A program made the translations under genes and the position numbers. Below, in pieces: positions 1 through 5,362 of a stretch of DNA of 9,866 bases (the first letter of the stretch is position 1; every line of letters begins with the position of its first letter). A model generated the notes under the pieces. The model was not told the origin of the DNA. It did not search any database and was given only the letters and a program-made list of their open reading frames with translations. The stretch lies in the NCBI GenBank assembly GCA_041652935.1, contig JBAZGH010000033.1, positions 1-9,866 of the forward strand. Reading direction: 5' to 3'. Origin of the DNA: JBAZGH01 sp041652935. GTDB taxonomy: Bacteria; Patescibacteriota; Patescibacteriia; Patescibacteriales; XYC2-FULL-47-12.

Positions 1-14
1 CTAGTTACTTAATA

Positions 15-989
15 TTAATTGCATTCCGCAGTGGTCGCGCTTCCGCTTCCTTCAAAGCCAAACCCCGGAGCCGGAGTTGCTGAATCCAGTGAGGCAAGAC
101 ATTCTTCCGGCTGTTCAGTAAATCCGGAGCAAATCGCTGACAGCAAACCGGCGGAATTTCTACTGGAAGAAACTTTTTCACCGTTAATTACTAAACTGGG
201 CGATCCCTGTATGTCGTACTTATCAACGTCTTCTTGGAAAACGGCAAAACGCGGATAGCTGCCCTGCCATGAAGTTTTATCATTATATAACTGCGTTACT
301 TTAAATTCGCTATCAGAACTTTTGGCGCAACTATTAAGCTTGGTCCTATTAATACTCGCCTTAGTCAAACAACTGTCTCCTTCTCCGTCCGCCAGGAAGC
401 AAGTTAAATAGCTAAGAAGTTTTTCCGGCTCTTCTTTTTGGATGCAATATTGGTTTAGCTCTTCGTCAATTTCAGTCTTGCCGTGCATAGCGTAATCGCA
501 AAATTTTAAATCAAAACTTATCTTATCGCCCAGCTTCTCAAGCACCGGCAGAATTCCTTTCTCAATCTGGGTTCCATAGGGGCAATGGCTCATCACAAAA
601 AGTTCCACCTCCGGCTTGTCTTTTTTGACAGACACATTTACCGCCGGCTGACTTTGGTCGGATGCATTATTTGCCTGTTCGCCTATCCCCTCTATATCCA
701 TAGCTTGAGGATAAAATGTTTTTCCGTCTTTGCTCATAAAAGATTCTATATCTTGCGCCCCCCCGGCATTAACCATGACTTTATATAAGTTGCCCTCTTC
801 TGTAACTTCGGTTACAGTAGCTTTCTGGCCTTCTGCCATTAGATTGCTATTTATAAATTCTTCCGCTTTGGCTTTGGCCTCTTCAGTGCTTATAACCTTT
901 TCTCCTAAAACATCCCCATTTTTAGGAATTAAGCTGCAGCCGGTTAAAATAATCAAGGATAAAAATCCTAAAATAAATGCTTTCTTCAT
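15..989 (-). CDS. Thioredoxin/GILT-like (DsbA-type) lipoprotein
   Basis: A 324-residue exported thiol-fold protein. Residues 1-17 form a lipoprotein signal peptide (basic MKK start, hydrophobic stretch, lipobox LTGC), so C18 should be lipidated and the protein membrane-anchored outside the cytoplasm. Residues about 30-100 are a small N-terminal domain I do not recognise. Residues about 127-300 form a thioredoxin-fold domain with the motif SHCPYGTQ (C136-P-Y-G139) and a probable cis-proline in QGSPS (P264). The second cysteine of a CxxC pair is replaced by glycine. The domain has further cysteines at 164, 182, 197, 207, 221, 287 and 297, with one more at C323 in the tail. This resembles GILT-like and archaeal/CPR 'DsbA family' proteins that carry CP(Y/F)G. 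A role in extracytoplasmic disulfide exchange is inferred. The start is fixed by the signal peptide; no SD is visible. It has a promoter 45-75 bp upstream, divergent from tsaE. Confidence 0.85.
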   Translation of the reverse strand: MKKAFILGFLSLIILTGCSLIPKNGDVLGEKVISTEEAKAKAEEFINSNLMAEGQKATVTEVTEEGNLYKVMVNAGGAQDIESFMSKDGKTFYPQAMDIEGIGEQANNASDQSQPAVNVSVKKDKPEVELFVMSHCPYGTQIEKGILPVLEKLGDKISFDLKFCDYAMHGKTEIDEELNQYCIQKEEPEKLLSYLTCFLADGEGDSCLTKASINRTKLNSCAKSSDSEFKVTQLYNDKTSWQGSYPRFAVFQEDVDKYDIQGSPSLVINGEKVSSSRNSAGLLSAICSGFTEQPEECLASLDSATPAPGFGFEGSGSATTAECN

Positions 990-1033
990 ATTTATTATTT
1001 TTAATTAATAATTATTTACCATAAGGTATTGAT

Positions 1034-1062
1034 ATTATATAAGAAGGTTTATCAGAGCACAA
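1034..1062 (-). promoter_or_regulatory. Sigma70-type promoter of the lipoprotein gene
   Basis: Read on the minus strand, TTGTGC (1057-1062) is followed by 17 bases and a perfect TATAAT (1034-1039). The predicted transcript start near 1027 gives a leader of about 38 nt before the ATG at 989. The -10 and the spacing are ideal; the -35 matches only in TTG. Confidence 0.6.
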
Positions 1063-1091
1063 GTTTTCAAAAATAAACAAATATGTTATAT

Positions 1092-1097
1092 TATAAT
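1092..1097 (+). promoter_or_regulatory. Possible -10 element for tsaE
   Basis: A perfect TATAAT lies about 85 bp before the tsaE ATG, but no convincing -35 box sits 16-18 bp upstream. If used, transcription would start just inside the inverted repeat at 1101-1169, placing that hairpin in the tsaE leader. In such AT-rich sequence the hexamer could be chance. Confidence 0.3.
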
Positions 1098-1100
1098 CCA

Positions 1101-1169
1101 CAAATCAACAAATCCGCTACAAATATCACAAATAATATTTGTATTATACGTGGCTGATTTGTTGATTTG
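1101..1169. repeat. AT-rich long inverted repeat, copy A (divergent member)
   Basis: Outer arms of 14 bp pair perfectly (1101-1114 with 1156-1169, CAAATCAACAAATC and its complement). Inner arms of 9 bp also pair perfectly (1118-1126 with 1135-1143, TACAAATAT and its complement), leaving an 8-nt loop. The layout of nested outer and inner arms rich in ACAAAT matches the elements at 2184-2256 and 4353-4441, although the outer-arm sequence differs. It fills the space just upstream of tsaE, so it would be in that mRNA leader. Confidence 0.75.
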
Positions 1170-1181
1170 GGGGTAATAAAT

Positions 1182-1616
1182 ATGAAAAAATACACTATTA
1201 AAACAATGAAAGACACGGGAAATCTGGCAGAAAAAATAGCCGGCCAGCTTAAGGGCGGGGAAGTTATTGGCTTTATCGGCAATCTTGGCGCGGGTAAAAC
1301 AACTTTTATCCAGTATTTAGCAAAATACATAGGAGTCAAACAAACTGTTAATTCTCCCACTTTTAATATCATTAAGGTTTACAAAATTAAAAATTCAAAA
1401 ATTAAAAATTTTACTCATATTGACGCTTATCGCTTAAACTCCGCCGACGAGCTCCGTGCATTGGGTGTGGAAGAATTTGTTGATAACCCGAAAACAATTA
1501 CTGTCATTGAGTGGGCGGACAAAGTAGGGGAAATTTTACCCAAGGATGCTATTGTTATAAAAATTAAACTAAATAAAGACGGGAGCAGGGTATTTGAAAT
1601 AAAAATGCCTCGTTAG
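1182..1616 (+). CDS. tsaE: tRNA t6A biosynthesis ATPase TsaE
   Basis: TsaE (YjeE family) is the small P-loop ATPase that works with TsaB and TsaD to make N6-threonylcarbamoyladenosine at position 37 of ANN-decoding tRNAs in the cytoplasm. The 144-residue product has the family's usual length and motifs: Walker A GNLGAGKT (33-40), SPTF (58-61), HIDAYRL (79-85, the Walker B-like aspartate) and EWADKV (110-115). I place the start at ATG 1182 because a G5 tract (1169-1173) sits 8 bp upstream as an SD; an in-frame TTG at 1167 is less likely. The loop KIKNSKIKN (68-76), before HIDAYRL, is encoded by a tandem AT-rich repeat and may be an expansion. The TAG stop lies at the tip of a hairpin that probably ends the convergent isc operon. 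TsaB and TsaD are not in this window. Confidence 0.95.
   Translation: MKKYTIKTMKDTGNLAEKIAGQLKGGEVIGFIGNLGAGKTTFIQYLAKYIGVKQTVNSPTFNIIKVYKIKNSKIKNFTHIDAYRLNSADELRALGVEEFVDNPKTITVIEWADKVGEILPKDAIVIKIKLNKDGSRVFEIKMPR
1383..1410 (+). repeat. Tandem 14-bp repeat inside tsaE
   Basis: Two adjacent near-identical units (AAAATTAAAAATTC, then AAAAATTAAAAATT) encode the duplicated K-I-K-N residues between the SPTF and HIDAYRL motifs of TsaE. This looks like slippage-type expansion of a surface loop. The 14-bp unit is twice the 7-bp period seen in the arrays near 1681 and 7626. Confidence 0.6.
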
Positions 1617-1623
1617 AGGCATT
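1598..1623 (-). terminator. Rho-independent terminator of the isc operon, overlapping the tsaE stop
   Basis: A perfect 8-bp stem (AATGCCTC 1604-1611 with GAGGCATT 1616-1623) closes a GTTA tetraloop. On the minus strand it is followed by TTTTTATTT, a good U-tract, placing it about 70 bp after the iscU stop. On the plus strand the hairpin is followed by ACTTGTT, so termination of tsaE is weaker. The last tsaE codons and its TAG stop are part of the stem and loop. Confidence 0.7.
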
Positions 1624-1631
1624 ACTTGTTA

Positions 1632-1678
1632 CCCGCCCGAAAATCGCTACGCTTCGCTTGCGAATCGTTGCGGGCGGG
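1632..1678. repeat. GC-rich REP-like palindrome
   Basis: Outer arms CCCGCCCG (1632-1639) and CGGGCGGG (1671-1678) pair perfectly. A nested TCGC/GCGA pair (1644-1647 with 1660-1663) surrounds a CGCTTCGCTT-type centre. It lies between the convergent tsaE and iscU and has no U-tract on either side, so it is not an ordinary terminator. Its GC content contrasts with the AT-rich surroundings, as in REP elements. Confidence 0.65.
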
Positions 1679-1680
1679 CT

Positions 1681-1708
1681 GGTTGCTGATTACTGGTTGC
1701 TAGTTACT
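1681..1708. repeat. Four-unit 7-bp tandem array overlapping the iscU 3' end
   Basis: The sequence reads as heptads GGTTGCT GATTACT GGTTGCT AGTTACT; the first and third units are identical. The last 16 bp and more encode the final residues of IscU and its stop. The nine bases CTAGTTACT also begin the window (1-9), close to the stop of the first gene, so the contig may have broken in another copy. Confidence 0.6.
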
Positions 1709-2175
1709 CGTGTCTGATTGTCCGTCCAATCCTTATACTTACACTCTATAATTTCTTTCTCCTGTTTAATTCGCTCATGCTTTTTTTCCAAGTCAGCCGA
1801 GATCGGCTGTTTTTGTTTTTTCAGATAATCGTAAATGGCTTCCGCCAGCGCGTCCACAGCTAAAATTGAACAGTGTATTTTAACCGGCGGCAGACCGCCC
1901 AAAGATTTCACAATATCATCCTTTTTTATATCCATCGCGTATTTTAAAGTCTTGCCTTTGGCCAGCTCGGTAATCTGGCTGGAGGTGGCAATGGCCGCCA
2001 CGCATCCGAATGTCTCAAAGCCGATGTCTGAAATTTTACTATCTTCAACTTTTATATAAAGCCACATCACGTCCCCGCAAACTACATTGCCAACCTTTCC
2101 GACGCCGTCGGGATTTTTCAGCTTGCCGTAATTTTTCGGATTAGTAAAATTGGATAATGTTTTTTTTGTATACAT
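1690..2175 (-). CDS. iscU: Iron-sulfur cluster scaffold IscU
   Basis: IscU is the cytoplasmic scaffold on which sulfur from IscS and iron are assembled into [2Fe-2S]/[4Fe-4S] clusters. The 161-residue product keeps all ligand residues: C33 in VVCGDV with D35, C58 in FGCVAAIATSS, and H101-C102 in LPPVKIHCSILA. LPPVK is the HscA-chaperone recognition motif of proteobacterial IscU, although no hscA is visible here. Residues about 120-161 are a charged tail beyond the standard IscU core of about 128 residues. Its last residues (TRVTSNQ) are encoded by a 7-bp tandem array, so the tail end is probably repeat-derived. It is the last gene of the operon, 84 bp after iscS, with the inverted repeat at 2184-2256 filling the gap. 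The ATG at 2175 has no SD. Confidence 0.95.
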   Translation of the reverse strand: MYTKKTLSNFTNPKNYGKLKNPDGVGKVGNVVCGDVMWLYIKVEDSKISDIGFETFGCVAAIATSSQITELAKGKTLKYAMDIKKDDIVKSLGGLPPVKIHCSILAVDALAEAIYDYLKKQKQPISADLEKKHERIKQEKEIIECKYKDWTDNQTRVTSNQ

Positions 2176-2183
2176 ATCATTTA

Positions 2184-2256
2184 CTACAAATTACAAATTT
2201 TTTACAAATATACAAAAATAGAATTTGTATATTTGAACTTGATTTATAATTTGTAG
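2184..2256. repeat. AT-rich long inverted repeat, copy B
   Basis: Outer arms (2183-2198 with 2242-2257) pair at 15 of 16 positions, and inner arms (2205-2216 with 2224-2235) pair perfectly over 12 bp. The left half, 2184-2216, is identical over 33 bp to 4353-4385 upstream of the rrf2 gene, so this is a true dispersed repeat. It fills the iscS-iscU gap and would form a large hairpin in the operon mRNA just before iscU. Confidence 0.9.
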
Positions 2257-2259
2257 TGA

Positions 2260-3417
2260 TTATTTAAATGGAGAAATCTCTCTCAACTTCTTTACCACTT
2301 TTGGCAGTTTATCCAAAACAACTTCAACATCCTTCTCCGTCGTCCATCTCCCCAGGCTAATCCTTAGCGACCCGTGTGCCTCCCCAACCGGAATGCCGCA
2401 GGCAAGTAGGACGTGCGAGGCCTGCAATTTCGGCGAGGAGCAGGCCGAGCCGGTAGAGGCGGCGATTCCTTCGGCATCAAGCAGTATAATAATTGCCTCG
2501 CCCTCAATATACTTAAAGCGTAAATTAATATTATTGGGCAGCCGCAGTTTCGGATGGCCGTTCAATTTTACATCAGGTATTTTATTTAATGCGCCTTTAA
2601 TTAATTTGTCGCGCAATTTTATTAAACGTTCATTCTCTTTTTTATATTCAGCGGCGCAAATCTCGGCCGCCTTCGCAAACCCGACAATCGCCGGCACGTT
2701 TACCGTGGACGAACGCAAACCGTTTTCATGCCCGCCGCCGTGCAGAATCGGTTTTATTTTTACTCCCGTGCGGACATACAGCATGGCCGCGCCCTTGGGG
2801 CCGTACATTTTATGCGCGCTGGCGGTTAACAAATCTATATTCATCCTGTTTACATCAATCGGCAGTTTGCCGAAGCTTTGCGCCGCGTCTGTATGAAAAA
2901 GCACATTTTTTTCTTTGCAAATTTTTCCGATTTCCGTAATCGGCTGGATTGTCCCGATTTCATTATTGGCGTGCATAACGGAAACCAGCAGCGTATCTTT
3001 AGTGATCGCCTGCTCCACGTCTTTTTGCTTTACCATCCCGTATTCATCAACTTTCAATAGCGTTAATTTATATCCCCGCGACTCCAACCAGCTGGCCGAG
3101 GTTAAAATGCAGTCGTGTTCCACGCTGGAAACAATAATGTGCTTTTTGTCCGGGTTGGCAAAAGCCACGCCTTTCAATGCTAAATTATTGCTTTCCGTGG
3201 CAGAACCGGTAAAAATTATCTCGCTGGCTTTGGCTTTTATAGTATCAGCAATAACTTTCCTGGATTTTTCTAAAACTTCTTTAGCCTCAACGCCAAAAGA
3301 ATGCAGCGACGCCGTGTTGCCGAACTTTTCCGTAAAGTACGGCTCCATCGCCTTAACCACTCTCGGGTCAACCGGGGTAGTCGCGGCGTAATCTAAATAT
3401 ATTTTTTTGTTAGCCAT
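2260..3417 (-). CDS. iscS: Cysteine desulfurase IscS/NifS
   Basis: This PLP-dependent class V aminotransferase-fold enzyme takes sulfur from L-cysteine as an enzyme persulfide and passes it to IscU. From the MANKKIYLDYAATTP start it has 385 residues, slightly short of E. coli IscS (404). It keeps H101 in SVEHDC, the D177-A-A-Q180 cofactor contact, the Schiff-base lysine K203 in SAHKMYGPKG, and the persulfide cysteine C326 in STGSACSSP. I chose the ATG at 3417 because the family begins there. The open frame extends 13 codons upstream, but those codons (TNGEGTLRMTKC) are translations of the adjacent repeat. A second ATG at 3429 would add MTKC. No good SD precedes 3417, so translation may rely on coupling or on the repeat. 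It lies between the GIY-YIG gene and iscU. Confidence 0.95.
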   Translation of the reverse strand: MANKKIYLDYAATTPVDPRVVKAMEPYFTEKFGNTASLHSFGVEAKEVLEKSRKVIADTIKAKASEIIFTGSATESNNLALKGVAFANPDKKHIIVSSVEHDCILTSASWLESRGYKLTLLKVDEYGMVKQKDVEQAITKDTLLVSVMHANNEIGTIQPITEIGKICKEKNVLFHTDAAQSFGKLPIDVNRMNIDLLTASAHKMYGPKGAAMLYVRTGVKIKPILHGGGHENGLRSSTVNVPAIVGFAKAAEICAAEYKKENERLIKLRDKLIKGALNKIPDVKLNGHPKLRLPNNINLRFKYIEGEAIIILLDAEGIAASTGSACSSPKLQASHVLLACGIPVGEAHGSLRISLGRWTTEKDVEVVLDKLPKVVKKLREISPFK

Positions 3418-3421
3418 ACAT

Positions 3422-3488
3422 TTTGTCATCCTGAGCGTTCCCTCTCCATTTGTCATCCTGAGCGACTGAAAGGGAGCGAAGGATCTAT
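3422..3488. repeat. BIME-like repeat, left of the GIY-YIG gene
   Basis: The 16-mer TTTGTCATCCTGAGCG occurs twice exactly (3422-3437 and 3449-3464), followed by GCGAAGGATCTAT (3476-3488). The latter 13-mer recurs at 3878-3890 on the other side of the GIY-YIG gene in the same orientation. The motif (GTCATyCTGAGCGAA...GGATCT) resembles a repeat I remember from many bacterial genomes. Its last base is part of the GIY-YIG stop codon, and its other end abuts the iscS start. Confidence 0.85.
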
Positions 3489-3838
3489 TAGTTTTTATAT
3501 ATATTTCTTAACTCACTAACAACTTCATTAATCTCCCTATGACTATACTCTTTCAACAATTTTTCGCTTAAATCCCTTACTTTAGGATTCTCACTTTTAA
3601 TTAAATTTACTTTTTTCTCTCTTACCCAGCCTTTAAGTTCCTTTTCTCTTTGAATTGCATCCTTAATATATTGATATTCTTCGTAATATATTAAATGCTT
3701 CAATTTATATTTTCTAGTAAATACAGACCCTAGCCCATATTTATGCTCTATTATTCTTCTAATTAAATTATTACTTACTCCGATATATAATACTGTCCGT
3801 TTAAAATTGCTCATTATATAAACATAGTAACGATGCAT
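3488..3838 (-). CDS. Single-domain GIY-YIG endonuclease (UPF0213/YhbQ-like)
   Basis: A 116-residue protein that is almost entirely a GIY-YIG nuclease domain. The GIY strand is YYVYIM (4-9), the YIG strand is LYIGVSNNLIRRIIEHK (17-33, with Y18-I-G20, R28 and H32), the metal-binding glutamate helix is AIQREKELKGW (61-71), and NPKVRDL (84-90) is the family tail. Such stand-alone proteins are presumed DNA endonucleases; their biological role is mostly unknown. AAAGGA, about 9 bp before the ATG, is a good SD. The gene lies between rrf2 and iscS, where it has no obvious iron-sulfur role. Copies of one short repeat stand on both sides, and its stop codon lies within the repeat. I infer it arrived with the repeats as a mobile or repeat-associated unit. 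Confidence 0.88.
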   Translation of the reverse strand: MHRYYVYIMSNFKRTVLYIGVSNNLIRRIIEHKYGLGSVFTRKYKLKHLIYYEEYQYIKDAIQREKELKGWVREKKVNLIKSENPKVRDLSEKLLKEYSHREINEVVSELRNIYKN

Positions 3839-3857
3839 ACGAATAAATCCTTTTTTT

Positions 3858-3939
3858 TTGTGATTCTGAGCCCTTGGGCGAAGGATCTATAATATTCACA
3901 TTCATGCAAACAAATTCTTCGCTTCGCTCAGAATGACAA
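3858..3939. repeat. BIME-like inverted-repeat hairpin, right of the GIY-YIG gene
   Basis: Outer arms TTGTGATTCTGAGC (3858-3871) and GCTCAGAATGACAA (3926-3939) pair at 13 of 14 positions. Inner arms GCGAAGGAT (3878-3886) and ATTCTTCGC (3914-3922) pair at 8 of 9. It combines one copy in the same orientation as 3449-3488 with one inverted copy. It fills nearly all of the rrf2 to GIY-YIG gap, ending 8 bp before the rrf2 stop. Confidence 0.88.
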
Positions 3940-3947
3940 AAAAACGA

Positions 3948-4349
3948 TTAAACCAAATCCCCCAACTTCCTTTTCCCTAAAACATCCCTCACATCCTTTA
4001 AAACTACCGGCCAAATGTCTTTGGCGAGGCAGACCGAGAAGGCCGGGCATTTATTATGGTCTTTAACCAAGCATTTAACCATATTAACCTCTCCCTCCAA
4101 AATTTCCAGAATCTCTAAGATTGAAATTTTTTTCGGGTCGCGGACGAGGCGGTATCCGCCGCCTTTTCCTTCCTTACTTTCAATTAGTTTCGCTTTTACG
4201 AGCGGTTGGACGATCTGCAATAGATAATTGGCCGATAGCTTATTTTTTTTCGCGATATCAGTTAGCGATACGAAATCTTTTTTATAATTCTTCGCCAGCT
4301 CAAGCATAACAATAAGCCCATACCCTGATTTTGTCGAAACAGTGAACAT
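3948..4349 (-). CDS. Rrf2-family transcriptional regulator, IscR-like
   Basis: A 133-residue Rrf2 winged-helix repressor. Residues 1-70 are the DNA-binding domain: MFTVSTKSGYGL start, recognition helix region LSANYLLQIVQPL (38-50), and wing GKGGGYRLVRDP (61-72). A dimerisation helix (76-85) follows. Three cysteines, C93, C101 and C107 (spacing C-x7-C-x5-C), lie where IscR binds its [2Fe-2S] cluster (C-x5-C-x5-C in E. coli). It heads an operon with iscS and iscU, so it probably represses that operon when cluster-loaded, as IscR does; this is inference from family and position. The ATG at 4349 has no SD. The leader holds a promoter and a long inverted repeat. Confidence 0.88.
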   Translation of the reverse strand: MFTVSTKSGYGLIVMLELAKNYKKDFVSLTDIAKKNKLSANYLLQIVQPLVKAKLIESKEGKGGGYRLVRDPKKISILEILEILEGEVNMVKCLVKDHNKCPAFSVCLAKDIWPVVLKDVRDVLGKRKLGDLV

Positions 4350-4352
4350 AGT

Positions 4353-4441
4353 CTACAAATTACAAATTTTTTACAAATATACAAATTTGATTAAATTATT
4401 TATTCCAATTTGTATATTTGTATTTTATTTGTAATTTGTAG
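4353..4441. repeat. AT-rich long inverted repeat, copy C
   Basis: Outer arms of 15 bp (4353-4367 with 4427-4441) and inner arms of 16 bp (4372-4387 with 4407-4422) both pair perfectly. They are separated by a symmetrical TTTT/TTTT mismatch, with a 19-nt loop. This is the best-preserved member of the family, and it shares 33 identical bases with 2184-2216. It sits between the promoter and the start codon, so the rrf2-isc mRNA should begin with this hairpin 3 bases before the ATG. Confidence 0.92.
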
Positions 4442-4456
4442 TAGCAACTATTAGTA

Positions 4457-4485
4457 ATCTTATTATAGTTAAATAAGCTTGTCAA
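4457..4485 (-). promoter_or_regulatory. Sigma70-type promoter of the rrf2-isc operon
   Basis: On the minus strand a perfect -35 TTGACA (4480-4485) is followed by 17 bases and TAAGAT (4457-4462). Just downstream, near the predicted start, lies a dyad ACT-ATT-AGT (4447-4455), reminiscent of the GACTA...TAGTC core of IscR type 1 sites. It could be the operator of the Rrf2 protein, but the match is short. Confidence 0.7.
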
Positions 4486-4490
4486 GAGAT

Positions 4491-4526
4491 AAAAAAAGGC
4501 GGTTACTCCCAGAGGAAGTCTCCGCC
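4491..4526 (-). terminator. Rho-independent terminator of pyrF-pyrE
   Basis: Read on the minus strand, GGCGG (4522-4526) pairs with CCGCC (4498-4502), and ACTTCC pairs with GGGAGT inside (5 of 6). The stem is followed by seven T (4491-4497). It lies 27 bp after the pyrE stop and insulates it from the rrf2 promoter a few bases beyond. Confidence 0.88.
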
Positions 4527-4552
4527 GCTCTCGATTAAATTGAGAAAAACGA

Positions 4553-5320
4553 TCACGTCTGGGCCGCTTTCATGGATTCCATGAGCTTGCCCCACTTGGC
4601 TTTGACGTGGAACTCGACGTTGCCGGCTGCAACATAAGCCGCAACTGCCGGATCTTCTTGCTTGTACTGCGGCATCTCGCGGTATACGCCGGAAAATACC
4701 GGTAGAACGGTGCGTCCTTGATCTCCTTGCCATTCGGTTTTGTAAGGAGAACGATTGAGAACACAGGCAACGCCCACTACTTTTCCACCAGCCATTAGAA
4801 CGAGTTCGACGAGAGCCTTTGTAGTAGAGAAGTTGTTGCAAATATCCTCCACAATGATGACTCTGTCGCCTTCGTTGACTTTGTGTCGGTCTAGTATCGG
4901 AACCGACTTTCCACGGCTAGTTTCCGTGCCAACTTCTATGACCATCTTTTCCGCGTAGATCACCCGGCAGTCAAGCTTGGCGCCCAAAACCTGGGAAAAC
5001 TGGATACCTCCCATCGGCGCTCCCAATACAGTGGTGAAATCCAACCCTGCCGCTACAATCTGGTCGGCGACGAGTCTGGCAAAATCCGCCAGCACATGAG
5101 GGAGTTCTTCAACTACGCCGATATTGGCGTAATCATCTCCGATGTAATGGTTCCGTCCTCCAGCCAGAACGTCATACGTCCCAGCATAGACAACCATTTT
5201 GCCGATTCGTTTGCCGTCTGGACCTCGCGGGCAACTATAGAATGCTCCGCAAGCGCATAAAATCGCGAATGGATCGTCCGGAATAATGGGAAACTGTTCA
5301 CTGATACGTACTCGGACCAT
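4553..5320 (-). CDS. Orotate phosphoribosyltransferase-like protein (PyrE-like)
   Basis: A type I phosphoribosyltransferase of 255 residues. The PRPP-binding loop is RVIIVEDICNNFSTT (153-167), with the acidic pair E158-D159. The upstream strand and loop TTVLGAPMGG (96-105) and a flanking AEKMV lysine region (123-127) fit orotate PRTases, which convert orotate and PRPP to OMP. The N-terminus has clustered cysteines (C22, C24, C30), a possible metal site. It is longer than classical PyrE (about 210) and divergent, so the substrate is inferred mainly from the adjacent pyrF-like gene, 42 bp upstream in the same operon. The start at 5320 is set by a strong SD (GGAGGAGG, about 10 bp before). It is visibly richer in GC than neighbouring genes, which suggests acquisition together with pyrF. 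Confidence 0.8.
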   Translation of the reverse strand: MVRVRISEQFPIIPDDPFAILCACGAFYSCPRGPDGKRIGKMVVYAGTYDVLAGGRNHYIGDDYANIGVVEELPHVLADFARLVADQIVAAGLDFTTVLGAPMGGIQFSQVLGAKLDCRVIYAEKMVIEVGTETSRGKSVPILDRHKVNEGDRVIIVEDICNNFSTTKALVELVLMAGGKVVGVACVLNRSPYKTEWQGDQGRTVLPVFSGVYREMPQYKQEDPAVAAYVAAGNVEFHVKAKWGKLMESMKAAQT

Positions 5321-5362
5321 TTCTTTTCACCTCCTCCCGTTTTTGGGATAATGTCGTCTCGG

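Noticed and set aside
1091..1372. Minus-strand open frame opposite the start of tsaE
   Set aside because: It lies antisense to the Walker A region of tsaE and runs through the inverted repeat; no start signals.
2184..2256. Copy B as an intrinsic terminator between iscS and iscU
   Set aside because: The stem is long but AT-rich and has no following U-tract in the operon direction; iscU belongs with iscS.
3430..3456. Longer iscS start giving MTNGEGTLRMTKC before MANKK
   Set aside because: The extra codons are a translation of the adjacent dispersed repeat and the family begins at the MANKKIYLDYAATTP region.
3858..3939. Insertion sequence with transposase
   Set aside because: No transposase frame is present; the only gene between the repeat copies is the GIY-YIG protein, and no clear target-site duplication is visible.
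4503..4841. Minus-strand open frame of 112 residues overlapping the pyrE 3' end and terminator
   Set aside because: It is a second frame of the pyrE-like gene, Arg/Ser-rich and without motifs, running through the terminator hairpin.
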